Positions 1 to 11,685 of a DNA stretch of 64,000 nucleotides are shown here, in pieces (position 1 is the stretch's first letter; every line of letters starts with the position of its first letter). This DNA is from Orcinus orca (taxonomy: Eukaryota; Chordata; Mammalia; Artiodactyla; Delphinidae): the NCBI RefSeq assembly GCF_937001465.1, contig NC_064563.1:88755784-88819783 (forward strand). Reading direction: 5' to 3'. The notes under the pieces were generated by a model, which made no database searches, was not told where the DNA came from, and was given only the letters and a program-made list of their open reading frames with translations. The translations under genes were made by a program, and so were the position numbers.

Positions 1-475
1 CCTAATCTCCAGCTGTTCAGAAAGTCCTTCTGATTTTGCCATTAAGATGTATAAGTCTTCTCTGCGCCAACCTGTTGTTTAAATTGATTATACTTTTCCC
101 CAAATATATTTGGATTGTAGTTTGTCCTGATTTGAGCCTACACTTAGAAGAAAATTGTTTTGAGGAAAGATTCACAGAAATCTGTCCATTTGGAGTTTGC
201 TTGAGAGAAGACAGGAAAGAGGTTTATTTTAAGCTGTTAAGATTTTTGGATGCTCTTCTTGCATTCAAGAGGATTTTTTTTTTTTTTTTTTTTACTTTCA
301 AATGTCACTCTTACCGTAGATTAATTTAAAAGCCTAATTTCTTTAAGGTAAAATATTCAGTTTCTATTTAGAACTAACAGATTTGGAGCATTTAAAAATA
401 GTGCCCTTGACTTGTTAGTATCTTTAACTTCGGAAACATTCCACCAGTATGTGGTGTTCCAAGCTTTCACAGTGC

Positions 476-650
476 CTGAATTTTTACAGCACCTTTTTAT
501 TTGTCATGTGTTGAGCAAAATCATTCTTAGTCATGCCTTATTGTCCATTCCCCATCAGTCATTATAATTCTTCCCAATTTACAGATGAGAAAACTGAGAA
601 AATTGACACCCAGATAGATGAATGCCGTGCTTAGTAGTTACCTCGTTCAG
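476..650 (-). repeat. MIR-like SINE fragment
   Basis: Contains the antisense MIR core pattern: cagcacctttttatttgtcatgtg, then atttacagatgagaaaactgag. Diverged, as expected for this ancient mammalian family. Confidence 0.6.
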
Positions 651-3299
651 ACACGGGGAGGGGGAGAGGGGGATGTCTGTGGATTTGCCCTCACTGTGAG
701 CCGCCTGCATTCTCAGTTCTGAGCCTGGAGATGGCATTCCTGGCTCAAAACAGGCATCTTGAAAATGTTCAATTACTCATATTGGTGACGAGGTTATAGA
801 ACACAATGGGTAAGCATCCCCACGGAAGAAAAGTCCGCTCTGCATATGAACTGATCAGGGTGGGCAAGCCATGGCGTTGTTGCATCTGATGCACACAGGC
901 CGTGTTTTGGAGCAAAGAGAACAAGTCCAACCCCTTAAATTCTCAGTTGGCTATTTAACCTACGAGCCACTTCAAATTCAGCAGAAGATCCCAGTAAAAG
1001 TCAAAGCAAGAGGGAATATGGCTGAGAAACGCTTTCCTTGGTGAAATGATGAAGTTAATACCACTACTGAAATGTGTGCTGCTTTTCAGTGCACCCACTA
1101 CAATCACCTTTTAGCAATATTCCCCCATCACCCCTTAGCTTGTCACCTCGTCACCATTTCTAACAATCTCACGGTAAACAAACGCAGATGATGGGAGCGG
1201 AAGGCATCAGGATGAGTTTCGGAATGCAAAGGGTACCAAACCCCTAGGCGTTTGACAGAACAGTTCCCACTGCACAGGCTGAGGATGAGCCGAGCCAGGC
1301 TCTCCCTCTAAACACTTAACAGGACTAAACCAAGTCAGGAGAGCAGACGAAGCTCTCCGCGGGAAAACCTTTCTTGACAAATATCAAGCCATAGCACATC
1401 ACAGTCATGAACATGTGAAAGATGCTCCCATTTTGTTTTCCCCCAAATAAGGCTCCCACTGAAGGGAGAAGCGATCCTCCACCCCCATCCCACCCCCGTT
1501 GGCAGTCTCCCTGCTTTGGGCTGTAGAACCACCTAAGTCCAATGTCTTTGTTTCGTTGGAAGCTGACATCCGTGGTTACTTACCTTCTCAGGTTTTGCAC
1601 TGGCCTCATCAGATCATCTCATTTTTTTGTGTCCTTGCCAAGATGCGCTTACGCATTAGCGGTTTTTAATTATTTTTAATTTAACCTTTACACATTACTA
1701 AACTGTTGTGAGGGTGGGTTTAACTTTAGCTCGGTAGGCAGCATGACCTGCCGGGCTGAACGCTGTCGAGGAGTTGGGTAGGTCCTTCCTTGGCTCTCTC
1801 TTGCCGTCCATCTTCATTGGCCTTCCCCCTCCCACCCCTTTGCCTCAGTCCCCAAGCCTGAAGATATCAGTACACTTGGTTCAGTGTGAACTTTTAAGCA
1901 ATTTTTTTAGAGAACAAAACAAAGAGGATTTTTTATGGCAAACTCCATTAATGCCACATTAAGGCTGACATTTTAATTACCCCAAAGTCAGGAAATGCAA
2001 AGTTCAGGTTCCCACAGCAAAAGAAACTGTCCCCTTGAGTCCCAGCATTATAGCAGATTCTTTCATTCCCGGATTACACAACACCAGGCGTGGGGACATT
2101 GTTTTTCATCCACGTACGTGGAAAGGAGCACAGCTTTTATCCTTTGTTTTTTTCCTGTAACTACAGTTGAGGATATGGGTCTTTAGCTTCCCTTCCCAAA
2201 CCATCTATATGTATTATCCTGGAACGGAAGATGATTAGAGCTCTACATGTGCGCACGGACAGAATTAAAGTTGCTGTGGGAACATTAACTCTGATTTCCG
2301 GACTTCCGTGCCAGTCACATTTAAACCATAATGTTGTAATTTTTGGCATGTAATCAATGTGCATTTCATGTACACAGACAGAAAGAAGCATAAAATGTAT
2401 TTTAAAGAGCAATTAATTACTAACTTTGTGATTAAAAAACATTTGGTGCATGTTCCTTCCCATTTAGCATCAGCTGCTGGTCTTAGCCAGGCCTAATAGA
2501 TGACATACTGTGTCTCATCCTGCATCTCAGATGTACTTACTGTATGTTCCTGTTCTTCTAGATAATTAATTCCCTTAGTAAAGCTGTAGGGGGAAAAGAA
2601 AATGGAAGGAATATGCAAGCATGTAAATAGGGTAAAGGATATTTTGAAGGAAATGATTCATTTCTGCAAATAAACCTTAGTCCCTGATAAAGAGCCAGAA
2701 ATCTGCTAAGTGGGTGTAGACAGAGGTTTCTGGCCACCTTAGAGCATCTGGTCCAGGGCCATCAGAACAACTTCAAAGCAGATTTCCCCCTGAATTCTGG
2801 GCATGCCCAGTGGGGGAGTGATTTTACTCTGTAATAACTCTTCAGGCTTAAGGCTTAAAAAGTTGTCTTACTCTGTAACAGCTTTTCAGTTTATATTCAA
2901 ACTGGAAAAGAAAAGTTGTAGGGACTCATGTAAAATAGAGGTTTTTCCAAAGAATCCCTGATTTACAGAGCAGTGTTTTTAATTCCTTTAGATTTGAATC
3001 TGGTTGACCTATTTGTGTTAGAGAGGGAAGTGTTTCAAAAATAACTGTTTGAACAAGTTTGTTAGTAAAAAGGATTAGTAGCAATACTCTAAGGTACAGT
3101 GTTTAAGAACACAAATACTTGAAGGTTTATTTGAAACTGGGTGAGATAGAATTTTTACTGAAGGGATGTGTCGTCTAAAAGCTCAGGTCAAGCTTTAAGG
3201 GGAACATGATTATAGAGAATTTGAACCTCTGTACTTGTCATTTCTTCATCATCTCTTCTGTTGTGTATTCCTTTTGTTTAGCTTGGTTGTGTGTAGTAT
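651..3299. other. Intronic stretch without recognised genes or repeats
   Basis: No coding exon and no repeat I can name. The 1650-2440 part has low visible repeat content, AT-rich homeodomain-type TAATTA/TTAATT words and no decayed-repeat look, so it is a candidate for conserved regulatory DNA, but this cannot be tested here. Confidence 0.4.
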
Positions 3300-3960
3300 C
3301 TAACCTTTAAGAAAAAGACTTCAGTTTTACAGGGCTCTGATTGCTTTTACTTGGGTTGTCTGTACGTGTGAATGCATGTCTGTATGAGTGAAAACCGCTC
3401 AAGCAAGTTTGAAGGTCTCTTTGGCAAATTCGACTGCGTGTTCAGAAAGTTTCCAATCAGAAAGCTGATTCAGAGTAAAACCTTCCAAAAACTTCCTGAG
3501 GCACCTGTTCGCATGAAAAGATTGGATTTCTGCTGGAGGTGCTCAGAAGGCAGTGTTTATAACTGAAGATCTCTGTTTGGAGTGCCAAAAAATGAAAAAC
3601 ATTTTTGCCCCAAAAAAAACCTCCATAAATGTTCAAAATGTATCATCAAACAAAAGCTTCATTTGGATTCAAATGCATGTATCTCAGCAGATGTGTCTAA
3701 GCTAACTGGAATCCCACAGGAGCAGCTGAACTGGATTTTGGTATGTCTTGATAACTGAAAGAGTTATTCTTAGACTTTGGAAGGACAAAAATGGTCCATC
3801 TGTGAAGAACTGTAATAGAGACATGACAAAAAACAGCATCCTCTGAAAGAGTTTATTTATGGAATTTAGGACAAGTTGGACAATCCTGAAAACACTTTGG
3901 GGTCACACTAATTTGCAGAAGAAATAGAGTCAAAATGGGATGAAATAAGCCACTACAGAT
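3300..3960 (+). pseudogene. Possible decayed coding sequence, unidentified
   Basis: One frame (position divisible by 3) reads protein-like across about 660 bases. It includes an open stretch 3372-3566 (FDCVFRKFPIRKLIQSKTF...), then CSKCIIKQKLHLDSNACISA, then KLTGIPQEQLNWILV, then EFIYGI*DKLDNPENTLGSH*FAEEIESKWDEISHYR. Two of the stops stand where a Trp codon could have been (tag for tgg type changes). About eight stops break it. I do not recognise the protein. It may be an old retrocopy, a dead transposase, or chance in AT-rich DNA. Confidence 0.3.
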
Positions 3961-4580
3961 AGTTATTATCCTATGGCTTGCTATTAATTTTCTCATAGAT
4001 TCCATATCAGTTAAACAGTAAATAGAGCATCTTTGGTGTAACTAAATGCTCTCATTGTCCCCAGAGTGTCTCACATTCCTCTTTATTCTACTTCCTATAA
4101 AGAATTATATATTTACCTTTTCATTGCTAACAGTTTAATCTTGTTTTCCTGCTATTTCATTAACCAAGTGAACCTCTTACTTATTAAGTGTGGATTCATT
4201 TCTTTAAAGATTGTCTTTCCCTTTTTAAAAGTCACCTTTCTTTTCCTGAGTTAATTGATACATAATCTCTTTAGAATTATTTTTATTACCTTTGATACCC
4301 TCTTATTTAGAGGTTTCAGTGTAAATCCCACACTTATACATTAGAAGGCCAGTTAGTTTTTTTTTATTTGCTCTAATTTCCTAGAGTTTCCACTTAATAT
4401 ATCTGGGGACACATTTATTTTTAAAAATCATATGTCTTGAAGTTTCATGTCACAATCTACCTCTTTTTATGAAAGTGTTTCTCTTTTTAATAAAAATTGT
4501 CCTCTCCCTACAATGCTAATGTAACTGGACATCTTCCATAGCCACTTGACTCAGTAACTTCCGGAAGTCACTCTTAACCT
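3961..4580. other. AT-rich intronic stretch, nothing recognised
   Basis: T-rich plus strand with no clear repeat family. Possibly diverged L1 or unique sequence. Confidence 0.4.
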
Positions 4581-4734
4581 TGTTCACTCATGCCTTTCTC
4601 CATTTAGCCATGCATCAAATGCTGTTGAACCCCTGCGTCTGTGCCAAGACCTCAGCTAGGACCAGGGGTGAAGATACAAACAAAATACCGTCCCCACACT
4701 TTAGGAACTCATGGTGTTCCCACACACTTTCCCC

Positions 4735-4740
<6 letters not shown>

Positions 4741-4765
<25 letters not shown>

Positions 4766-4957
4766 GCGGTATGCGGGCCTCTCACTGTTGTGGCCTCTCC
4801 CGTTGCGGAGCACAGGCTCCGGATGCGCAGGCTCAGCGGCCATGGCTCACGGGCCCAGCCGCTCTGCGGCATGTGGGATCTTCCCGGACCGGGGCACGAA
4901 CCAGCAACCCCTGCATCAACAGGCGGACTCTCAACCACTGCGCCACCAGGGAAGCCC
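4741..4957 (-). mobile_element. CHR-type tRNA-Glu SINE (short form), full copy
   Basis: The minus strand reads GGGCTTCCCTGGTGGCGCAGTG to the 3' tail, seen on the plus strand as a long T run. The flanks carry a perfect target-site duplication, cactttccccaacttt, at 4725-4740 and 4958-4973. The element landed in a sequence that itself looks like an old mammalian repeat. Its B-box side is mutated (gaaccagcaaccc where siblings have gaacccgtgtccc). The family is typical of cetaceans. Confidence 0.92.
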
Positions 4958-5034
4958 CACTTTCCCCAACTTTTAAACCTGTAAAAGGGGACATACAAAT
5001 GTGGTATGAAAATGTCTGATGATGCACAAAAAGC

Positions 5035-5200
5035 TCCCAACCTCCTGAAGCAGTGGAAAGGGCTTCGCAGGGGAGGTGACATTAGACCTGGACCAGGAAG
5101 GAATAGGTGTGTGTAAAGCTGAAGAGGGAAGAAACAGCCTTCCAGGCAGAAGGAACAGAAGCAAAACCACAGAGGCACAAAAAAGAGCATGGTGTTCTCA
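5035..5200 (+). repeat. Old interspersed repeat piece, family not assigned
   Basis: The pattern ggaggtgacattagacctgg, cttccaggcagaaggaacag, cagaggcacaaaaaagagcatgg is a very common ancient mammalian repeat motif (ggaggtgacatttgagc..., attccaggcagagggaacagc...). The preceding 4585-4725 stretch has the matching upstream pattern, and the SINE at 4741 split it. I cannot name the family without a library search. Confidence 0.5.
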
Positions 5201-5915
5201 GAAAAGAGAGCCGTTCAGTTACCAGACTCAGACCTTCTTATGGTTTGCCTCATTTTAATATAAACTCACAGGACAGTTTGTATTTGGGTAACATTGCCTG
5301 TCACTAAAAGTCAGCTGGGCTGAGTTACATGTCCCTTTAGAGACATTTGCTTTCCAAATAAATAATAAAGCAAGACACCACTTATTTTCTAATGGGAAAA
5401 GTGCCTTTCTTTGCATGAGATCAGTAGATGTAGGAAAGTATTAGGAAAAATCTAGTGATAATTTATTGATGAATCGTTCAAAATAACTTTTCTTATTGAG
5501 AGGTTCATTCCTGGAGCCACAGAGTCACCTGTAAGGGCCGTGCTGGAACTCTGTCATTGACTCCTGGTCCCTCCAGATTCTAGCCATCTGTCTTCTTATG
5601 AAATCCTCCCAGGTCCCTTGGGAAATCTGGTCTCATGGCCCATTGCTTTGAGTCACACCATGCCGTGTTACTCTGCCAGATATTGCATGAATGTGCTTAC
5701 GATTGTCCACGTATAATTGCTAAGGCTGATTGCTGACCTTCAGGGCTCTATTCTTCATCTTTCCATGTCATGTCTTGCTGAAGCACATCTTTAATTCTTA
5801 TCTGCAGCTGCTGGTGATAGTCTCATATGTGCTTCCTTCACTCGTGGCAAATTTCGTTATATGAAATTAGTGTTCCTCCATATCTGTCAGGGCCTCTCAC
5901 GTCCTGACTTTAAAA
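5201..5915. other. Intronic stretch, nothing recognised
   Basis: Only short chance ORFs. No repeat family or signal that I can support. Confidence 0.4.
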
Positions 5916-5938
5916 AACACACACACACACACACACAC
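5916..5938. repeat. AC dinucleotide microsatellite
   Basis: About 11 AC units inside the upstream intron. Confidence 0.95.
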
Positions 5939-6174
5939 GTACTACTGCCTTCAGAGAAGGATCATTTGATCGAGGTATGCATGAAGATTCTAGAAATTCA
6001 AGTCAGATCCTTCCACCAATCACTTCATACCAGGTACTGTAGTGAAACCTCTTATTGCCACATGCTGAATAAGCACGTCTGCTTTTTTTTTCCTTTTTTT
6101 TTTTTTTTGCTTTTCTTCTGCTCCTACATCTACTGTTCTCTCTAAGGAATGTGTGCAGTTAGAACTTTTCATCA

Positions 6175-6355
6175 GCACTGAAAGAGATTAAAGTTTAGCT
6201 GGTTTAAACCTATTATTATATACATGGGGAAACTTAGGCCCAAAGAGAACAAGGGTCATACCAAAGGGTTCTCAGCATAGTGAGTGGAAGAGCCAAAAAC
6301 AGAACCTTGCTCCCTCCATCCCCACCATACTGTGCTGCCTGTTATTGAGTCTGGT
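6175..6355 (-). repeat. MIR-like SINE fragment
   Basis: Antisense MIR pattern: tacatggggaaacttaggcc, then aaagagaacaagggtcatacc and gtggaagagcc. Confidence 0.55.
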
Positions 6356-6384
6356 TCATTCTCTGAACCAGAAGGAGGCAGGAC

Positions 6385-7690
6385 TATTTATCCATCAGTT
6401 TACTGAATGCTTTCCGTGTAGAGGACCAAGCCTAGGTATTGTACAGGATGCAGTTTTATGAACTGGAGCCCTGTGCTCAGAGACTTAGAGTCACATGGAG
6501 AAGATCAGATACATGCACAACCAACTGCCCTGCAGGGTGGTTAAAGCTACGTCCCTGTTTACCCGGATGCACAAGAGCATCGATTGACTCGATTCACTGG
6601 CTTGGCAACCATGTGTAGAGTATATCTTAGGTGTCTGGCACTACACTGAGTTCTGCAGGGGTAGAAAGTGGGAGACAAACAGACCCTGCCACCAAGAATT
6701 CTAAGACTTAGTACATGCCCTCAAATCACCATTATCTTAGATAGAAGTTAGAAAGTTCATAAAATACATTATAATCCAGTTAACATTAACATCCAGTTCA
6801 GTTTATCAGGAAAGGTTCCATTTGAGGTCTCTTGAAGGATGAACAGAATTTCATTGGATGTTAGGCATTAGGGTAAGGTATAAGGTGTTTGTATTCTGGG
6901 GCAAAACTGTGGAAAAGTTTTAAGTAGGGGTTGCCATGATCTGGACTTTGCTTTGGGAAGATCTAATCTAGCAACAGGGATGTGGAACATGCTTGGATGT
7001 GGAAGGGGATGACGAGGGAGAGGACAGAGCCCAGGAAGCCTTGTCAGTTGTTCAGATTATTGGTAACCTGAGGAGGCTGGTGACAGGGGGATGGGGAAGA
7101 TCCAGGTTCAACAGACATTGTGGATGAGGGTGGGCAGCTCCAGGAGCTGACAGAGTGTTAGGTAAGAGAGAGGAAATCATCAAAGATAATTCCAAGATAT
7201 CAAAGAGAGAAGGTGAAAAGGAAATAATGAGAGGAACAGAATACAATTCAGTTTTGTACCATGTGGAGTATGAGATACCAGAGGTAGACCCTGTGCAGAC
7301 AACTAACATTGAGTTATAAATAGGGTACTGGAGTAAAGCAGGATGACTTGAAATTAGGGCTAGCAAATGCTTTGGCCAAGAGGGGCATACTTTAAGCCAT
7401 GAAGGTAGGAGTAAATTCAAAGAAGATTTTTGTTGAGAGAAAAAAAGGAAAATAGCACCTTGGGAAATATTTATATTGAGTGACAAGAAAGAGAAAGAAA
7501 ATGAAGAACCCGCAAAGAAGGGAAAGAAAAGATGGTCTAATATATAGGAGGAAAAGCAGGACAGTGCAGAGAGACCAGCAGGGAGAGGAAAGGTAGAAGG
7601 TAGGCAGTGCGGGTACTGCAGCCTCCCAGAGGCTGTCGAGAGAACAGAGTCCGACGCATCACGCAGACACCTTAGAAAAGGGTTCAGGAG
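6385..7690 (+). repeat. Long copy of the same old repeat family, unassigned
   Basis: Follows the order of the common mammalian repeat: a 'tgtctggcactacactgagttctg' block, then 'aggtctcttgaaggatgaac', 'ccatgatctggactttg', 'gaggaggctggtgac', 'ataattccaagatatc', and 'ttttgtaccatgtggagtatgagataccag'. It is heavily diverged. A 220-codon minus-strand ORF (7052-7714) lies wholly inside and is not a gene. Confidence 0.5.
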
Positions 7691-9829
7691 CACACAGAAT
7701 GAATGGAACACCAACAGTAATGGACCAGGTTTTTTTAAGTTTAATACTTTAAAAAGAAATAATGAACAGGTAATGCAAAAGCAGGGTGGTGAATATCTTT
7801 ACGATACAGCAGCCCTAAGCCCATTTATAGACTGAAGAATAAAAACCAGTTTTAAGGGAGACTCTGCAATTAAACAGGCAAGGTGAGAGAATTAGATCTC
7901 TCATTTTACAGGGCAATTAGGATGATAAATATATGTAAAGGAAATTTGAAATCACTACCCAAGCCCAAAGAATCAGTAATTTTATTACATTAGTTCTTTC
8001 TCTACTTCTTCCCGACATTGGTTTCTCTTCCCTGTAGCTAATAAGAACCAGTGTCTTGCAAAAATTGTTACATCCTCTTCGGATGACTTCACAAATGTTC
8101 ACTAAGCCTCGGTAATCTCTGAGCATTAAGTAGAGGACAGATATTATAGACTTTGAGCCTTTAACTTTTCTAAAAAATTTTAAAACAAGTTATTTCAAAG
8201 CATAATCCATTTTTTTTTAAATGCCACATTCTGTGACTTTCTTTCATGATAGATCCAATTCAAGTAGTTGCTAATAACAAGTCTATATGTTGTTCTCATG
8301 TACTCCTGCATTGTCACAAGACATCAAGTTCATTATTTATGGGGCATTTTTAGTTTGTTTATTTAGTCTGTATTGTTCTCTTTGATGGTTAAACACATCC
8401 CTAAGGCCACAGTCCCCTGGGCACACAGTATCTGCAATTACTCCTACTTCAGGGTGGTGCTCTGGAACCAACTAAATGAAATCTTATTTCGCTCTGCTAT
8501 TAAATTACTGTAAAACTAAATAAGAAAATTATTTTCTCACTACTAGAAATTATACAAACAACCACATGGAGGAATTTTGAATACGAGTTTTTATAATTTC
8601 ACAGGGAACAATGAATTCATAGTTGACGTCAAAATGGACCTTGAGGAGGTTTTCCTTTCCTCTCCAACTCCAAAAAAGAATTTCCTCCGACTCGTTTATC
8701 CTCAGTGGTTTTAGCTAGGTTCGTGTTATCCATTTTATGCCAAGATCTCACGCAGTATTAGATGAGGGCCTGCATAATTTTTAAGAAAGCTTGGTGAACA
8801 CCACGTGAAGAGTTTCAAGAAGTGGTAACTAAATTAACTTTCTCATTCAGTTTTCTGCTGTAATGATTTCCTTTCCTGTATAATCACTTATTGTCTCTTT
8901 GCCTTATATCTCAACCGGTACTTGGATATAAAGGAGATAATGAAGGAAAGGTGTCTATAAATTTGAGCTACAGAGTGTAATCCCATGTCTCATGGAAGAT
9001 GCACATGCAGATTCTGAACTTCAACCATGAGAAGTTAACCCCATGGAAAAGGAAATATATCTTTTTTTTTCAGGGAAATATTGTAGGTCTCTCCAGGCAG
9101 GCCTGAGTATTTTTTTCCAATTTTAAGAACACCCCCCCCCAAATGTAGCCTATTCCATTTTATTCCTGACATTAGGTCCCAGAGGGGTGATTGGATCCTA
9201 GGCTCCTGAAGCAGCCTCATAATCCTTGGCTGACATGCTGAGTGGCACTACCCAGCAGACATGGTGTCCTTGCATAGTGGCACAGGCAGAGACTTTAAGC
9301 AGAGTGTAACCCCTCCCTCCAGAGGAGGAATTCCTGAGCTGGAGGCCTTAAACTCCACTGGCACCATGACTGGGCCTCCCTCTCAGAGTCTATGAACTTC
9401 CTAAGAAGATAGGCACACGCGGACGCATGCCAACGTGCGGGCTCTTCTTGGACACGAGTGTATAACTTTGCTTAGATTGGGGTCAGAGAACTAAAAGAAG
9501 GAAAGAGCCACTTCCCCAGGACAAATCCCAGTCAGAATCTACATCCTCAAACCTGGCCCCCAAGAGTAAACCAAGAAGCAAAGGAGGGAAAGTCCGATGT
9601 GGACTGACTCCTGAAGCTCTTTCGGGTTCTCAGTGTGCCCGCAGGGCAGGGACAGGTATGCTAACAGACCTCGAAAGCTATTTCCTGAACATGTTGATAA
9701 TGGACTAAGATTCGGACCATGTGTTGCTCTGAAAATGTTTTCTTACCCCTTGGTCTGGTTGTTTGCCCTTTTTCATGTGAACTTCAGCCTGTGCATGCAG
9801 TTTACGTGCCTCTACTTAACCTCCCTTTG
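7691..9829. other. Intronic stretch, nothing recognised
   Basis: Contains a short C10 run near 9131 and T runs at 8211 and 9062. No gene or named repeat. Confidence 0.4.
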
Positions 9830-9970
9830 TTTCCATGTCCTCGAGTGCATGATGAGAATGCAAATAGTATCTATCTCATAGCATTATTATAAGGGTTGAA
9901 GGAATGCTATATGGAAAGCCCCTAAAACAGACCAGACAGACAGCACTCAGCGAATCTGAACATTAGCTAT
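9830..9970 (+). repeat. MIR-like SINE 3' half
   Basis: Pattern gatgagaatgcaaatagta, tatctcatagcattattataa, gggttgaaggaatg, matching the MIR 3' half. Confidence 0.55.
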
Positions 9971-10194
9971 AGTTTAAGGGTTTTAAATTATTACGTAAAT
10001 ATGAACTAAAATTGATGCGACATAAATGAAGGTTGTAGCAGGTGCTCCATCCCTCCCCCTGAGAATGACTGAGACAGAAGCCGTAGGTCTGTAGGAGGGT
10101 CTGTTCTTCACTTCAGGAAGTGGCCAATGCCCTTCTCCTTGTCTGTTCTTGGATTCAGACCTGGGCAGACAGGGAAGCTTCTCCATCATCTTTT

Positions 10195-10345
10195 TGCCTT
10201 CTTTTATTTCCCCATTTTTCTTGTGTTTTCTAACATTGGAAGAGAACTAATACTACTAAGTATCTACTTTTTGTCAAATACATTACATCATTCTTACAAA
10301 ACACCCCATTTTACAGATAAGGAAACTGTGGTTCCGAGAAGTTAA
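10195..10345 (-). repeat. MIR-like SINE fragment
   Basis: Antisense MIR pattern: acattacatcattcttacaaaac, cccattttacagataaggaaact, ttccgagaagttaa. Confidence 0.6.
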
Positions 10346-11569
10346 AATAAAACTTTCGGAATGTTTTCTTCTTGGTCTAGGGAAGGCTTAGGGTATTATT
10401 TACATTATAGTATAGTATTAACCTATTAAGTTCCTTTTTGTCTCAAGTACATTCTAATCAATGAGAGATTTTCATATTACAGAGAGTGGATTTGTCTACT
10501 GTCTGACCTCAGAATGCATTGTGGAACCTGTGCGTGCCTCTCTTGTGCACCCTTAGGCATCCTCTCACTGTCCATCTTCCAGCCCTGATACCTGAAGAGG
10601 CCAAAACATCAGGTCCTGAGAATGGGCAAACTGCTGTGCTGCCACATCAGACAGCCCCTTCCAAAATGACGCACTTACAACTAGAGTAATGCATCTTTTA
10701 CCTGTTTTGAAAGACAGTCTGCCTGGTGGCTTCAGAGTGTTTTGAGATAAATCAAAATAGAAGTAAAGTTGCAAGAGTAAATGTGTTTCACTGCCGAGGA
10801 GGATTCTTTTAATCACTCAGCTCACTTACCTTCTTCCATTCTGAAGCAGTTCGCAGTAGTTGGCAAAAAAACATAATCTTAAGAAATTCAGTAAGACCTG
10901 TTGGCTGATTGTACCTAGTGAGCCTTTCCTGTCCTGTGATGCCTACATAGTTTGGGGTAATGCTTGTAGATAATTTCAGACATTTGCTTCTCTCAACTCT
11001 GGAGCACTTTTGCTGCTGAGTATAGAATTCCAGAGACACACGGGTATGGAACTTGAGCTATAAGGCTTTTAGTAATAGTCGCAGATCAAGTGCTTAACTA
11101 GATTGTGTGCAAGTCCGTAGAAATCCCAAGTCAGAGCTTTAAAATAATAACTTACTGAGTTATGATTTCTACATCTCATATGCTGTATTCCTTAAATCAC
11201 ATGTTGATGGCTAATCAGCAGAATCCAAAGACACAAATTAGATGATAACAATATTTACAGAGAAAATATATGTGTAGCTTGAAAAGTAAGGATCCTCAGG
11301 GTTGCAATCCCACCAAAAAAAAAAAAAAAAAAATGTAGCCGTTGCAATCTGAACTCCCAACATTGTAGCCAAGAAAGGAATGAATATAACAATAGAGAGA
11401 GTTTTAAGACAGAACTTCTTGGTTAAAGGAGTCTGGACCTTCAAGAAACATGTTTGAGAAAGAGTCAGAAGAAATACTAGGTAAGACAAATTAATTATTC
11501 CTATTCCTCGAGGAATATTCTAGCAGTTAAATTATTAAGTGCTTATTTTGGCCAGGTGGAAGAATTTGT
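10346..11569. other. Intronic stretch, nothing recognised
   Basis: An A19 run lies near 11313-11332. No gene or named repeat. Confidence 0.4.
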
Positions 11570-11685
11570 GAGGGCATAAACTCTATCTTGTTCACTGCTG
11601 AACTCTTAGCACCTAGCAGAGAAGTGTTTGGCCATAGTAGGTGCTCAGCAAATACTTATTGAATGAATAAATGAGTGAACGTGGT
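11570..11685 (+). repeat. L2 3'-end fragment
   Basis: Matches the L2 3' terminus: agggcataaactctatcttg, ttcactgctgaactcttagc, acctagcagag, catagtaggtgctcagcaaa, then tattgaatgaataaatgag. Confidence 0.75.

Noticed and set aside
4741..4957. tRNA gene in the SINE heads
   Set aside because: The tRNA-like 5' parts are SINE promoters. They are diverged, lack a proper acceptor stem partner and belong to the repeat.
4615..5190. 191-codon minus-strand ORF and sibling frames over the other SINE copies
   Set aside because: The shared peptide (SPPADAG..GPGRSHMP) is just translated SINE, repeated at 17043 and 31617.
7052..7714. 220-codon ORF on the minus strand
   Set aside because: It lies inside an old interspersed repeat, is low in complexity (Ser/Leu/Pro/Phe-rich), and has no domain.
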